A DNA stretch of 9,524 nucleotides. It comes from CAWELS01 sp964468205. GTDB taxonomy: Bacteria; Acidobacteriota; Terriglobia; Bryobacterales; Bryobacteraceae. Below are positions 1 through 6,914 of the stretch, in pieces (positions within the stretch are counted from its first letter, which is position 1; the number at the start of each line of letters is the position of its first letter). A model generated the notes under the pieces. That model saw nothing but the letters and a program-made list of their open reading frames with translations, was not told the DNA's origin and made no database searches. Both the position numbers and the translations under genes were made by a program. The stretch covers positions 1-9,524 of the forward strand of contig CAYXVG010000124.1 of assembly GCA_964468205.1 (NCBI GenBank), written 5' to 3'.

Positions 1-154
1 CGCTCTTGATTCGTGTCAGAACCTCGGTGTACACGGCGAAATGACGGTAGACATCTTCCGGGTTCTTGTTGTTTGCCAGGACGGTGCCAAGTAGCAGCAC
101 GAAGACCGCCGTTGCCGACGTCAGGACGACGAGTGTTTTGACGAAACGATTCAT
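1..154 (-). CDS. C-terminal processing peptidase (S41 family), N-terminal fragment
   Basis: This is a partial gene that runs off the left edge; only the first 51 codons are present, starting from the ATG at 154-152. The protein begins MNRFVKTLVVL, followed by one hydrophobic segment (about residues 6-26) that would act as a signal anchor. Next comes NPEDVYRHFAVYTEVLTRI, the acidic/aromatic stretch that precedes the PDZ domain in S41 C-terminal processing proteases. In that family the PDZ and Ser/Lys catalytic domains follow, and the enzyme clips the C-termini of periplasmic proteins; those parts lie outside the window. The identification rests on resemblance of this short N-terminus to remembered acidobacterial S41 peptidases, not on any catalytic motif. 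No Shine-Dalgarno sits at normal distance from the ATG; a purine-rich AAGGTGGGG lies about 31 bases upstream. An extended -10 motif lies about 50 bases upstream. Confidence 0.72.
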   Translation of the reverse strand, partial: MNRFVKTLVVLTSATAVFVLLLGTVLANNKNPEDVYRHFAVYTEVLTRIKS

Positions 155-317
155 AAACGGTTGTGCCGCCGGTATCCGGCCGCTTCCCCACCTTTTGTAT
201 TCTAGTATAACAGACGCTATTGCAAGAACTTGGTTGCGTATTCGATCGTTTTTCCGCCGTGACGGGAAGACTGGCGGTTGAGCGGTCACCCCTGCGGCGC
301 TGTCCAGGAACCTCGAC
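155..317. other. Intergenic region between S41 peptidase and MatC-like carrier
   Basis: This 163-base gap lies between two minus-strand genes. It holds the extended -10 element at 204-212 and, at 168-180, a small inverted repeat (GCCGG, loop TAT, CCGGC) that falls in the predicted leader of the S41 gene. A further weak pair (GTGAC at 259-263 and GTCAC at 285-289) lies downstream of the carrier stop codon but has no following T-run, so no intrinsic terminator can be called. No convincing small gene was seen. Confidence 0.5.
204..212 (-). promoter_or_regulatory. Extended -10 promoter element for the S41 peptidase gene
   Basis: Read on the minus strand this is TGTTATACT: a TG dinucleotide, one base, then a -10 hexamer matching TATAAT at five of six positions. 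No convincing -35 box lies 17 bases upstream, which is usual for extended -10 promoters. The predicted transcription start is near 197, giving a 5' leader of roughly 43 bases before the ATG at 154. This is assigned from sequence pattern only. Confidence 0.5.
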
Positions 318-1574
318 TCAGCGATATCCGAACAGTAACTGGCACAGAACAGATCCCGCGAACGCCATTAACCACCCCGCCGTCATGAGTTGGCGGAACA
401 GCCGCTGGCGGTTCTCTTGCGGCGGTGCGTAGGCTAGGCACATCGCCCCCAGTGGAGAAAGGGGCGAAATATCAACAAGATGCGCGCCAACATTGATGGA
501 AAATGCGACCATTAGGGGATTGCCCCCACCGAAGTACGCAATCAGCGTGGGCACCGCCGGGAGCAGAGCCGGCATCACGACGCCGATCGAGCTGGCATAC
601 ACCGATAATACACCCGCTACCAGCGCGATCACGCCGGGAAGATAAGTGGAGTCAGAGATTCCGGATAGAAGTCGGGCGAAGAGAGCAATGCCGCCCCCAG
701 CCTGAATTACCTCCACCAGTGTAGTGACGCCGCAGACCATCAGAATCACTCCCCAGGGCATGGATTTCAGCGCACTGGATTCGCTCGCCACTCCGCTGAG
801 AATGAGCAATGCCGCGCCGATGAAGGCTGCAATTCCGATGTCGAGCTGGAATCCCACCGCGCTGACGCCGACCCCCGCAATCACCGCTATGGTAAACAAC
901 CGGGAACGGCCGAAATGGGATCCGGGCTCCACCTTGGCGTCAGCCGCCTGGCTCGGAAGCCCTGTCGCCTTCCGGAGTTTGTGACCGCCCAAAACGAAAT
1001 ACCCGACGAGAGCGACAAGCGTATGGGCGGCCAAGGAGTTCAAAAACACCGCCCACTCGCTCCCGCCCATCCCCATGCGGCCCATCAGTTCCGCTGCGAC
1101 GATGCCGGTCGGCGCAATCGGAGAAAAAGCCCCGGAGCTGGCGCCGTTCACTAGCATGAATGACATCAGAAGAGAACTCACGCCCAACCGGCCTCCGATT
1201 CCCATTACGACCGGCGAAAGCATCGCGGTCGTGGCGAAATTCCCCGCGCCGCTGCTCGCGAGAAGAGCGGAAAGCCCGAAAACGAGCAGCGCCACCAGGC
1301 GGGGATCTGCCCGCACAAGCGCGATCGTCCGCCAGGCGATCTGGTCGAGGGCGCCGTTCACGGTCGCGAGTGAAAACAGCAGGGTGATGCCGGTCAAGCG
1401 GAGGAACAACTGCGAAGGAAACCCGCCCGCGACTTCGGCGACCGGGAGATCACAGAAAAAATAGCCGAGGGCAAATGCCAGCAGGAACGAGAGCACGCCG
1501 ATGTTGAGGCGGGCAAAACAACCGGCGGCCACGACGATCCCGAGCGTGGCGAGGGAAGCTATCTCGCTAGACAT
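318..1574 (-). CDS. MatC-like dicarboxylate/malonate carrier (ion transporter superfamily permease)
   Basis: This is a 418-residue, almost entirely hydrophobic inner-membrane protein with about ten or more predicted membrane segments. The N-terminal third matches the MatC N-domain pattern: short loops, then GGFPSQLFLRLTGITLLFS (about residues 50-68) followed by a conserved NGALDQ (73-78). Two related re-entrant motifs are visible, FSPIAPTG near residues 150-157 and ISPLSPLG near the C-terminus. They fit the two inverted repeats of the ion transporter superfamily (SLC13/DASS and relatives), where such Ser-Pro-rich hairpins line the ion and substrate site. Family knowledge suggests a secondary carrier for malonate, succinate or a similar dicarboxylate; the substrate cannot be read from the sequence. 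No malonyl-CoA synthetase or decarboxylase (matA/matB) is adjacent. The ATG at 1574 opens directly into the first membrane segment but lacks a clear Shine-Dalgarno. The gene is divergent from the M19 dipeptidase. Confidence 0.75.
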   Translation of the reverse strand: MSSEIASLATLGIVVAAGCFARLNIGVLSFLLAFALGYFFCDLPVAEVAGGFPSQLFLRLTGITLLFSLATVNGALDQIAWRTIALVRADPRLVALLVFGLSALLASSGAGNFATTAMLSPVVMGIGGRLGVSSLLMSFMLVNGASSGAFSPIAPTGIVAAELMGRMGMGGSEWAVFLNSLAAHTLVALVGYFVLGGHKLRKATGLPSQAADAKVEPGSHFGRSRLFTIAVIAGVGVSAVGFQLDIGIAAFIGAALLILSGVASESSALKSMPWGVILMVCGVTTLVEVIQAGGGIALFARLLSGISDSTYLPGVIALVAGVLSVYASSIGVVMPALLPAVPTLIAYFGGGNPLMVAFSINVGAHLVDISPLSPLGAMCLAYAPPQENRQRLFRQLMTAGWLMAFAGSVLCQLLFGYR

Positions 1575-1627
1575 GAAGTGTCGGGCCGGACTTGGCGGCG
1601 GTGGTTCGGGCTGCAGGCATCAGGCTC

Positions 1628-1633
1628 ATTATA
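1628..1633 (-). promoter_or_regulatory. -10 element for the MatC-like carrier gene
   Basis: The minus strand reads TATAAT, a perfect consensus -10 hexamer in otherwise GC-rich sequence, about 50 bases upstream of the carrier ATG. No clear -35 box or TG extension accompanies it. Predicted transcription would start near 1621. Confidence 0.4.
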
Positions 1634-1685
1634 CGAACGGGCCGGCAGATCGCCGGGCATGCGACGAGGATCCGGGGATTCCGGT

Positions 1686-1694
1686 TGCTACACT
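1686..1694 (+). promoter_or_regulatory. Extended -10 promoter element for the M19 dipeptidase gene
   Basis: The sequence TGCTACACT is a TG-N extension followed by TACACT, four of six matches to TATAAT. The hexamer ends nine bases before the ATG at 1704, so transcription would start at about 1700-1704. That is the geometry of a leaderless or nearly leaderless mRNA, and it agrees with the absence of any Shine-Dalgarno before the ATG. Confidence 0.45.
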
Positions 1695-1703
1695 CACTTA
1701 CAT

Positions 1704-2852
1704 ATGAAGTTTTTGCAACTCCTTCCCGCCGCCATCCTGTTGTGGAACGCTACAACCGCCGCCGGCGCCGGCGAAAAGCGGCCGGTTACGGCCGAAATGG
1801 TCCGCCAGGTTCACGAATCCGCGACCCTGATCGACCTTCACAACGACGTCACCAGCCGCACCGTCCAGGGCTTGGATCTGGCCCGGCGGCAGGCCGAAAC
1901 CCACACCGACACCCCCCGGCTGAAGGAGGGCGGAGTGTCCGCTGTCTTCTTTGCCGCCTACGTCTCCAGACAATATGTCCCAACCGGGCGGGCCACTCTC
2001 CGGCTCCTCGAGATGATCGACACCATCCGGCACGATATTGCCGGCCGTTCGCCAGGCGATTACCTGCTCGCGCTCACCGCGGACGACATCGAGCGCGCCA
2101 AACGCGACGGCAAGATCGCCGCGCTCATCGGCATCGAGGGAGGCCATGCCATCGACGACAGCCTTCGGGTCCTGCGGGCCGCCTACGGCCTCGGCGCCCG
2201 TTACATGACCCTAACGCACTCGAACACCAACAACTGGTGCGATTCCTCGGGAGACATCCACCAGGAAGACGTGAAGCATCACGGCGGGCTCACCGCGTTC
2301 GGCCGCGAAGTAGTCCGGGATATGAACCGCCTCGGTATGATGGTCGATGTCTCGCACATCTCCGACGAGGCCTTCTGGGATGTGCTCGAAACAAGCGCCG
2401 CGCCGGTGATCGCATCGCACTCCTCGTGCCGCGCCCTTACGAATATCCCCCGCAACATGGATGATAAAATGATCCGCGCCATGGCCGAAAAGGGAGGCGT
2501 CATTCACGTCAATTTCGGCTGTGAATTCCTGTCTCAAGCCTCCGCCGATATGAATCCCTACCTCAACCCGGCGGCGAAGGTGAAGAAGCTGGGCAATGTG
2601 CCGCGCGCTTCCCTCGGCGATGTTACCGCCCACATCGCACACGTAGTCAAGATTGCCGGAATCGACGCCGTCGGTATCGGCAGCGACTTCGATGGAGTCG
2701 GCTGCGTCCCCCAAGGTCTGGCCTCTGTCTCGGAGTTCCCGAACCTCACCCGGGCACTGCTCGAGGCCGGCTACTCCGCGGCTGACATCCATAAGATCTA
2801 CGGCCGGAATACCCTGCGGGTGATGCGCGCCATCGAGGCCGCTGCGGAGTAA
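1704..2852 (+). CDS. Secreted membrane dipeptidase, peptidase family M19 (renal dipeptidase-like)
   Basis: This 382-residue zinc dipeptidase should cleave dipeptides, including Xaa-D-amino-acid or dehydropeptide substrates, in the periplasm. Visible family ligands are the HxD pair H46/D48 in DLHND, bridging E145 in GIEGG, H218 in VSHIS, H239 in ASHSSCR and D328 in GSDFDG. H172 and R250 sit where human renal dipeptidase has its substrate-binding His152 and Arg230, and the spacing between the E, H and H ligands is the same as in the human enzyme. Residues 1-22 form a Sec signal peptide (Lys3, a leucine-rich core, then a small-residue cleavage region near TTAAGA). I chose the ATG at 1704 because the signal peptide begins exactly there; the longer reading from a GTG at 1578 adds an Arg/Gly-rich, non-signal sequence. 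The next gene starts 58 bases after the stop. Natural substrate unknown. Confidence 0.92.
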   Translation: MKFLQLLPAAILLWNATTAAGAGEKRPVTAEMVRQVHESATLIDLHNDVTSRTVQGLDLARRQAETHTDTPRLKEGGVSAVFFAAYVSRQYVPTGRATLRLLEMIDTIRHDIAGRSPGDYLLALTADDIERAKRDGKIAALIGIEGGHAIDDSLRVLRAAYGLGARYMTLTHSNTNNWCDSSGDIHQEDVKHHGGLTAFGREVVRDMNRLGMMVDVSHISDEAFWDVLETSAAPVIASHSSCRALTNIPRNMDDKMIRAMAEKGGVIHVNFGCEFLSQASADMNPYLNPAAKVKKLGNVPRASLGDVTAHIAHVVKIAGIDAVGIGSDFDGVGCVPQGLASVSEFPNLTRALLEAGYSAADIHKIYGRNTLRVMRAIEAAAE

Positions 2853-2867
2853 GTGATCCGGGCGGCC

Positions 2868-2876
2868 TGTTAGAAT
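2868..2876 (+). promoter_or_regulatory. Extended -10 promoter element for the phosphodiesterase gene
   Basis: TGTTAGAAT is a TG-N extension plus TAGAAT, five of six matches to TATAAT, in the 58-base gap after the dipeptidase stop. Transcription would start near 2883, giving a leader of about 28 bases that contains the GGAGAG ribosome-binding site at 2895-2900. It implies that the phosphodiesterase and receptor can be transcribed independently of the dipeptidase. Confidence 0.42.
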
Positions 2877-2910
2877 TGTGACAGGGGCGGAAGCGGAGAG
2901 CAGCTCTTCA

Positions 2911-4950
2911 ATGTGTGAAAATCCAAAAGCTAACGGGCAAGCCCGCATGCCATCAAGCCGGCGCCGTTTCGTAAGAACCCTTGCCGGCGGCGTCGGCGCC
3001 GGAATTATCGGGTTTCCCCACATCGCATGCGGCCCGAAGGGGCCCACCACGGACAAAAAGGTCATCGTCCTCGGCCTTGACGGGCTCGACCCGAAGCTTG
3101 TTCAGGCCCTTATCGATACCGGCCGCGCGCCAAATTTCAAGAAACTCGCCGCAGTGGGCGCCTTCCGTCCGCTGGGGACCACAATGCCCGCTTTGAGCCC
3201 GGTCGCCTGGAGCAGCTTCATCACCGGCCTGAACCCGGGCGGTCACGGCATAGCCGACTTCATCGTCCGGGATCCGGACACCTATACTCCGTTCTTCTCG
3301 ATTTGGGACACCGAGGACGCCGGCCGGGTCCTCTCGCTCGGCGACTACAATCTCCCGCTCAGCGAAGGCAAGGTCGTGAACCGCCGTTACGGCAAGCCAT
3401 TTTGGGCTTACCTGACCGAACAGGGAATACCCGCATCGATTATTAAAATTCCGACGAACTTCCCCGTGGAAGAGACCGCCACGCGCGCCGTGGCCGGGAT
3501 GGGCACGCCCGACGTCACTGACTCGTTCGGCACTTTCAACTACTTCACCAGCGATCGTTCCGAGCGCTACGAGGATTTGAGCGGCGGCAATGTCGTTTAT
3601 GTCGAGAAGCGCAACCACCGTGTCGACACCCAGCTCTACGGTCCGGTGAACGGCCTACGCAAGCCAAAAGACGATCTCGACGACCCCTACGTGAACCATA
3701 CCCGCGTGCCGTTTACCGTCCACGTTGATCCCTCCGCCGACGCGGTCCGCATCGATATCCAGGGCGAAAGTCTCGTCCTGAACCGCGGCGAGTACAGTGA
3801 CTGGATCAAGCTGAAGTTCGACATGCTCTCCTTGTTCGCTGGCGTCGCTGGCATCGCCCGCTTCTACCTCAAGGAAGTGCATCCGCACCTCAAGATTTAT
3901 GTCACCCCGGTGAACATTGATCCGGAGGAGCAGGCCATGCCGGTCACTTACCCCGAAACGCTGGGCAAAGAGCTTGCCGCCGCCATCGGGCCCTTCTGGA
4001 CGAAAGGCCTGCCTTCCGACACAAAAGCGTTCGACTCCGGGATTCTCGACGACGAAGCCTACGTCAAACAGGCGGAGTTGATCCTAAAAGAGCGCATGGC
4101 TCTCTTCGATTACGAATGGTCGCGCTACCGCGGCGGATTGTTCTACTTCTACGTTTCGAGCACTGACCAGGACGCCCACATGCTCTGGCGGAACATGGAC
4201 AAGTCGCACCCGATGCACGACCGCGCCGACCTCCGCTTCGCCGGATACATCCCTCACCTCTACCAGGAGATGGACAAGCTCGTCGGCAAGGTGCTGCCGG
4301 CGATGGATGACAACACGCTGCTTCTCATCTGTTCCGATCACGGCTTCTCGCCCTTCGGCCGCCAGTTCCATCTCAACACCTGGCTCCGCAATCAAGGCTT
4401 GCTGGCGATCCAATCCAGCGAGGAGAAGAAGGAGCGCACCAACGTATTCGATATCGACTGGACCCGGACCGCCGCCTACGGGATCGGTTTCAACGGCCTC
4501 TATATCAACCAGGAAGGCCGCGAGTGGGAAGGCTTCATCGGACCGTCGAAACGCAAAGAACTGATGGATCGCATTGCTGGCGAGTTGGAGGCCATCGTGG
4601 ACCACGAAACCGGCGTCAAACCCATTGCCAAGGTATACCGCCGGGAAGAAGTCTACTCCGGCGAGTACGCCTTCGAAATGCCGGATCTGCTGGTGGGTTA
4701 CACCCCCGGCTACCGGGCCTCTTCCGCTTCCGTGCTCGGTGATACGGAGAAAGCGATTATTAATCTCAATCCGTACCCTTGGAGCGGCGATCATTCGATG
4801 GCGCGGGACCTCGTGCCCGGCTCGCTCTTCTCGAGCCGGAACGTTGCGAAAGCGAACCCGACGATTCTCGACCTCCCGGTCTCGATTCTCGAATTCTTCG
4901 GCATCCCGAAGCCGGCGCAGATGGAGGGGTCGTCCATCTTCCGTGCCTAG
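2911..4950 (+). CDS. Tat-exported type I phosphodiesterase / nucleotide pyrophosphatase (alkaline phosphatase superfamily)
   Basis: This 679-residue enzyme has the two-metal alkaline-phosphatase-superfamily architecture. Visible landmarks are the first metal Asp in LGLDGLD (D57), the nucleophile loop PALSPVAWSSFITG (residues 93-106) followed by NPGGHGI, the metal pair D419/H423 in STDQDAHMLWR, D476/H477 in CSDHGF, and H628 in SGDHS. Aligning the ITG turn with VTG of classical NPP enzymes puts Ser96 at the usual Thr nucleophile. The N-terminus has a twin-arginine motif, SSRRRFVRTLAGG (residues 15-27), then a short hydrophobic stretch ending in HIAC40. That could be a Tat lipoprotein signal, although His at -3 is a poor lipobox. 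Residues about 210-400 form a large insertion between the metal-binding halves. The ATG at 2911 is preferred because GGAGAG lies ten bases upstream; the GTG at 2878 falls beside the -10 element, and the ATG at 2947 lacks a ribosome-binding site. Substrate unknown: a phosphodiester, nucleotide or phosphonate ester are all possible. Confidence 0.88.
   Translation: MCENPKANGQARMPSSRRRFVRTLAGGVGAGIIGFPHIACGPKGPTTDKKVIVLGLDGLDPKLVQALIDTGRAPNFKKLAAVGAFRPLGTTMPALSPVAWSSFITGLNPGGHGIADFIVRDPDTYTPFFSIWDTEDAGRVLSLGDYNLPLSEGKVVNRRYGKPFWAYLTEQGIPASIIKIPTNFPVEETATRAVAGMGTPDVTDSFGTFNYFTSDRSERYEDLSGGNVVYVEKRNHRVDTQLYGPVNGLRKPKDDLDDPYVNHTRVPFTVHVDPSADAVRIDIQGESLVLNRGEYSDWIKLKFDMLSLFAGVAGIARFYLKEVHPHLKIYVTPVNIDPEEQAMPVTYPETLGKELAAAIGPFWTKGLPSDTKAFDSGILDDEAYVKQAELILKERMALFDYEWSRYRGGLFYFYVSSTDQDAHMLWRNMDKSHPMHDRADLRFAGYIPHLYQEMDKLVGKVLPAMDDNTLLLICSDHGFSPFGRQFHLNTWLRNQGLLAIQSSEEKKERTNVFDIDWTRTAAYGIGFNGLYINQEGREWEGFIGPSKRKELMDRIAGELEAIVDHETGVKPIAKVYRREEVYSGEYAFEMPDLLVGYTPGYRASSASVLGDTEKAIINLNPYPWSGDHSMARDLVPGSLFSSRNVAKANPTILDLPVSILEFFGIPKPAQMEGSSIFRA
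4923..4929 (+). promoter_or_regulatory. Ribosome-binding site inside the phosphodiesterase 3' end, for the receptor start
   Basis: GGAGGGG lies within the last codons of the phosphodiesterase gene, 13 bases before the GTG at 4943 and 34 bases before the alternative ATG at 4964. The spacing to the GTG is longer than ideal but workable, and it is the only purine-rich site near either start. It is the main reason to prefer the overlapping GTG. Confidence 0.4.
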
Positions 4951-6907
4951 GCTGTCGCGCCGAATGCCCGGCGGGAGATCCGCACCCTCCGCATCTTGGC
5001 GGTTTAAGCTTACCGGACTCGCACCGGCTGCTCTGACGCTCTTCGCGCTCTCTCCCGCCCCGGCGCAGAACACTCTCGAGCCAGTCCGCACATCCATCAC
5101 CGTCGTCGAAACGATCACCGTGGAGACGCCGGCACACCTCACCGCAGTGGAGGAAGACGAGATTCGCCGCGTCCCTGGCGTGAATCTGGACGACCGCCTC
5201 CGCATGATCCCTGGTTTCTCGCTCTTCCGCCGGTCGTCGAGCATGGTGGCCCATCCCACCACCCAGGGCGTCTCGCTCCGCGGTATCGGCCCCAGCGGCG
5301 CCAGCCGGACCCTCGTTCGCAAGGACGGGCTTCCCATGAACGACCCCTTTGGCGGGTGGGTCCAATGGACGCGCTTCTCTCCGCTGGTAATCGACCGCGT
5401 CGAGGTAGTCCGCGGCGCTTCCACCAGCGTGTTCGGAGACCGCGCCATGGGCGGCGCCGTGTCGGTTTTCTCCCGGCCCGCCGGCGAAGACCGGTTCACC
5501 GGCAACTACGAGTTCGGCAACCGGAATACCCACCAGGCGCAGGCCGGCCTCTCGCGTCTCTGGCGCCGCGCCGCGTGGTCCGCCAGCGCCCGCGCCTTCA
5601 CCACTAACGGCTACTTCATCGTGCCGGAGGAGTATCGCGGAGCCGTGGATCGCGAAGCCTTTGTCCGCTTTGCCGCCGCGGACTCAGCCTTGGACCTACT
5701 CGGCTCCCGCAACCGCTTCTCGCTGCGGTTCGATCTACTGGCGGAAGAGCGGGGCAACGGAACCGTCGCCCAAAACAACTCGACATCCCTCGGTTCTCTT
5801 TCCGGGCATTTCACCCGCGAAGCCGGTCCAAACGGATTGTCACTGCTCGCCTATCACACCCGCGAGGAGTTCCGGAGTGTCTTCTCGTCGGTCGCGGCCG
5901 GCCGCGATTCCGAGCGTCCCACCACCCGGCAGCGCGTCCCGGCCGAGTCCTACGGGGGCGCCGCTTCGTGGCGGCGCTCCGGCGGCAACTGGGCGTCGGT
6001 GGCGGGCGGCGACTTCCACTACGTTGAGGGCTACAGCAACGACACCGTGCTGGCAATCGGCCTCCAGCGCGTCTCCGGTGGGACCCAGCTCCAGCATGGC
6101 TACTTCGGGCAGTTCCATTTCGACGCGAACCCCGCCCGTATCTTCGCCGGCGCCCGCTACAATTTGGCCGGCAGCGGCCACCGCTTTTTTGCGCCCAGTG
6201 CCGGGGTTACGGCCGGGTTCGGAGCGCTGCGCCTGCGCGGCAGCGCCTACCGGAGCTTTCGCGCGCCCACTCTGAATGAGCTCCACCGGCGCTTTCAGGT
6301 CGGCAGCGTCGTTACGCTGCCGAACGACCGCTTGGAACCCGAGTCGCTTTGGGGCCTCGAAGGCGGCGCGGACCTGTTGTTCGAGTCCTCCCGTTTCCGT
6401 TTCACCGCCTTTCGCAACTCGCTTGACGGAGTAATCAGCAACGTGACAATCGGGTCCGGTCCCGAAGACGTGCTGCGCCAGCGCCAGAATGCTGGGGAGG
6501 CCGTGGCCCAAGGCGCGGAGGCGGAGTACGAATACCGCTGGCGCAACGTTCGCGCCGAAACATCCTACCTCTACGTTGACTCCTCCTTGATCTCCGGGCC
6601 CCGTGTGCCGCAGGTTCCGCGCCACCAAGGCTCGGCGGCGCTCACCTACTCTGCCGGTAAGACTCTGCTGTCCACCGGTCTCCGGGCCTACTCGCTCCAG
6701 TTTGAGGATGACCGCAACAGCATCGCGCTGCCTGGCTTCGCTGTGCTCCACCTCGCCTTTGAACGCCGCCTCGGGAAAGCGTTCTCCGCCACCTTTGCAC
6801 TCGATAATTTTCTCGACCGCGAATTTCTCGTGGGCAACACCGGCGCCCCCACTATCGGAAATCCGCGTCTCTGGCGAGCCGGCTTGCGTTGGGATGCAGC
6901 CAGGTAG
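4943..6907 (+). CDS. Compact TonB-dependent outer-membrane receptor
   Basis: This predicted 654-residue protein imports a ligand across the outer membrane using TonB energy. A basic N-terminus and hydrophobic stretch (about residues 21-37) lead to a likely cleavage site in SPAPAQ (37-42). A possible TonB-box-like segment (SITVVETITV, 51-60) and the plug domain (about 65-180) follow. The plug shows TTQGVSLRGIGPSGASRTL and the hallmark end IDRVEVVRGASTSVFGDRAM. The rest alternates polar and aromatic residues like a 22-strand barrel, with a late FLDREF motif and a C-terminal GLRW that is followed by four extra residues instead of ending in an aromatic. There is no carboxypeptidase-regulatory N-domain of the Oar type. 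The GTG at 4943 is chosen because GGAGGGG at 4923-4929 lies upstream and the start overlaps the phosphodiesterase stop by eight bases; the ATG at 4964 (647 residues) is the alternative. Ligand unknown. Confidence 0.88.
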   Translation: MPRLSRRMPGGRSAPSASWRFKLTGLAPAALTLFALSPAPAQNTLEPVRTSITVVETITVETPAHLTAVEEDEIRRVPGVNLDDRLRMIPGFSLFRRSSSMVAHPTTQGVSLRGIGPSGASRTLVRKDGLPMNDPFGGWVQWTRFSPLVIDRVEVVRGASTSVFGDRAMGGAVSVFSRPAGEDRFTGNYEFGNRNTHQAQAGLSRLWRRAAWSASARAFTTNGYFIVPEEYRGAVDREAFVRFAAADSALDLLGSRNRFSLRFDLLAEERGNGTVAQNNSTSLGSLSGHFTREAGPNGLSLLAYHTREEFRSVFSSVAAGRDSERPTTRQRVPAESYGGAASWRRSGGNWASVAGGDFHYVEGYSNDTVLAIGLQRVSGGTQLQHGYFGQFHFDANPARIFAGARYNLAGSGHRFFAPSAGVTAGFGALRLRGSAYRSFRAPTLNELHRRFQVGSVVTLPNDRLEPESLWGLEGGADLLFESSRFRFTAFRNSLDGVISNVTIGSGPEDVLRQRQNAGEAVAQGAEAEYEYRWRNVRAETSYLYVDSSLISGPRVPQVPRHQGSAALTYSAGKTLLSTGLRAYSLQFEDDRNSIALPGFAVLHLAFERRLGKAFSATFALDNFLDREFLVGNTGAPTIGNPRLWRAGLRWDAAR

Positions 6908-6914
6908 CCTATCC

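Noticed and set aside
254..289. Possible terminator downstream of the MatC-like carrier (CCGCC/GGCGG and GTGAC/GTCAC pairs)
   Set aside because: Stems are five bases, mutually exclusive, and on the transcribed strand are followed by A residues rather than T residues.
1578..1703. Upstream extension of the M19 dipeptidase from a GTG at 1578
   Set aside because: The added 42 residues are Arg/Gly-rich and would bury the clear Sec signal peptide that begins at ATG 1704; the stretch also contains both divergent -10 elements.
2211..3065. Open frame of 284 codons on the minus strand opposite the dipeptidase and phosphodiesterase start
   Set aside because: It is His/Gly/Asp-rich mirror sequence of conserved coding regions with no domain; the opposite strand is well supported.
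4574..4942. Upstream extension of the receptor reading frame inside the phosphodiesterase gene
   Set aside because: The translation is Arg/Ser/Pro-rich low-complexity shadow sequence, the phosphodiesterase frame there carries conserved motifs, and the receptor signal peptide starts only after 4943.
4084..5505. Long open frame of 473 codons on the minus strand across the phosphodiesterase-receptor junction
   Set aside because: It lies opposite two genes with clear motifs, and its translation shows no recognisable domain; long antisense frames are expected in GC-rich coding DNA.
5840..6751. Open frame of 303 codons on the minus strand opposite the receptor
   Set aside because: Shadow of the receptor barrel coding sequence with no recognisable motif or ribosome-binding support.
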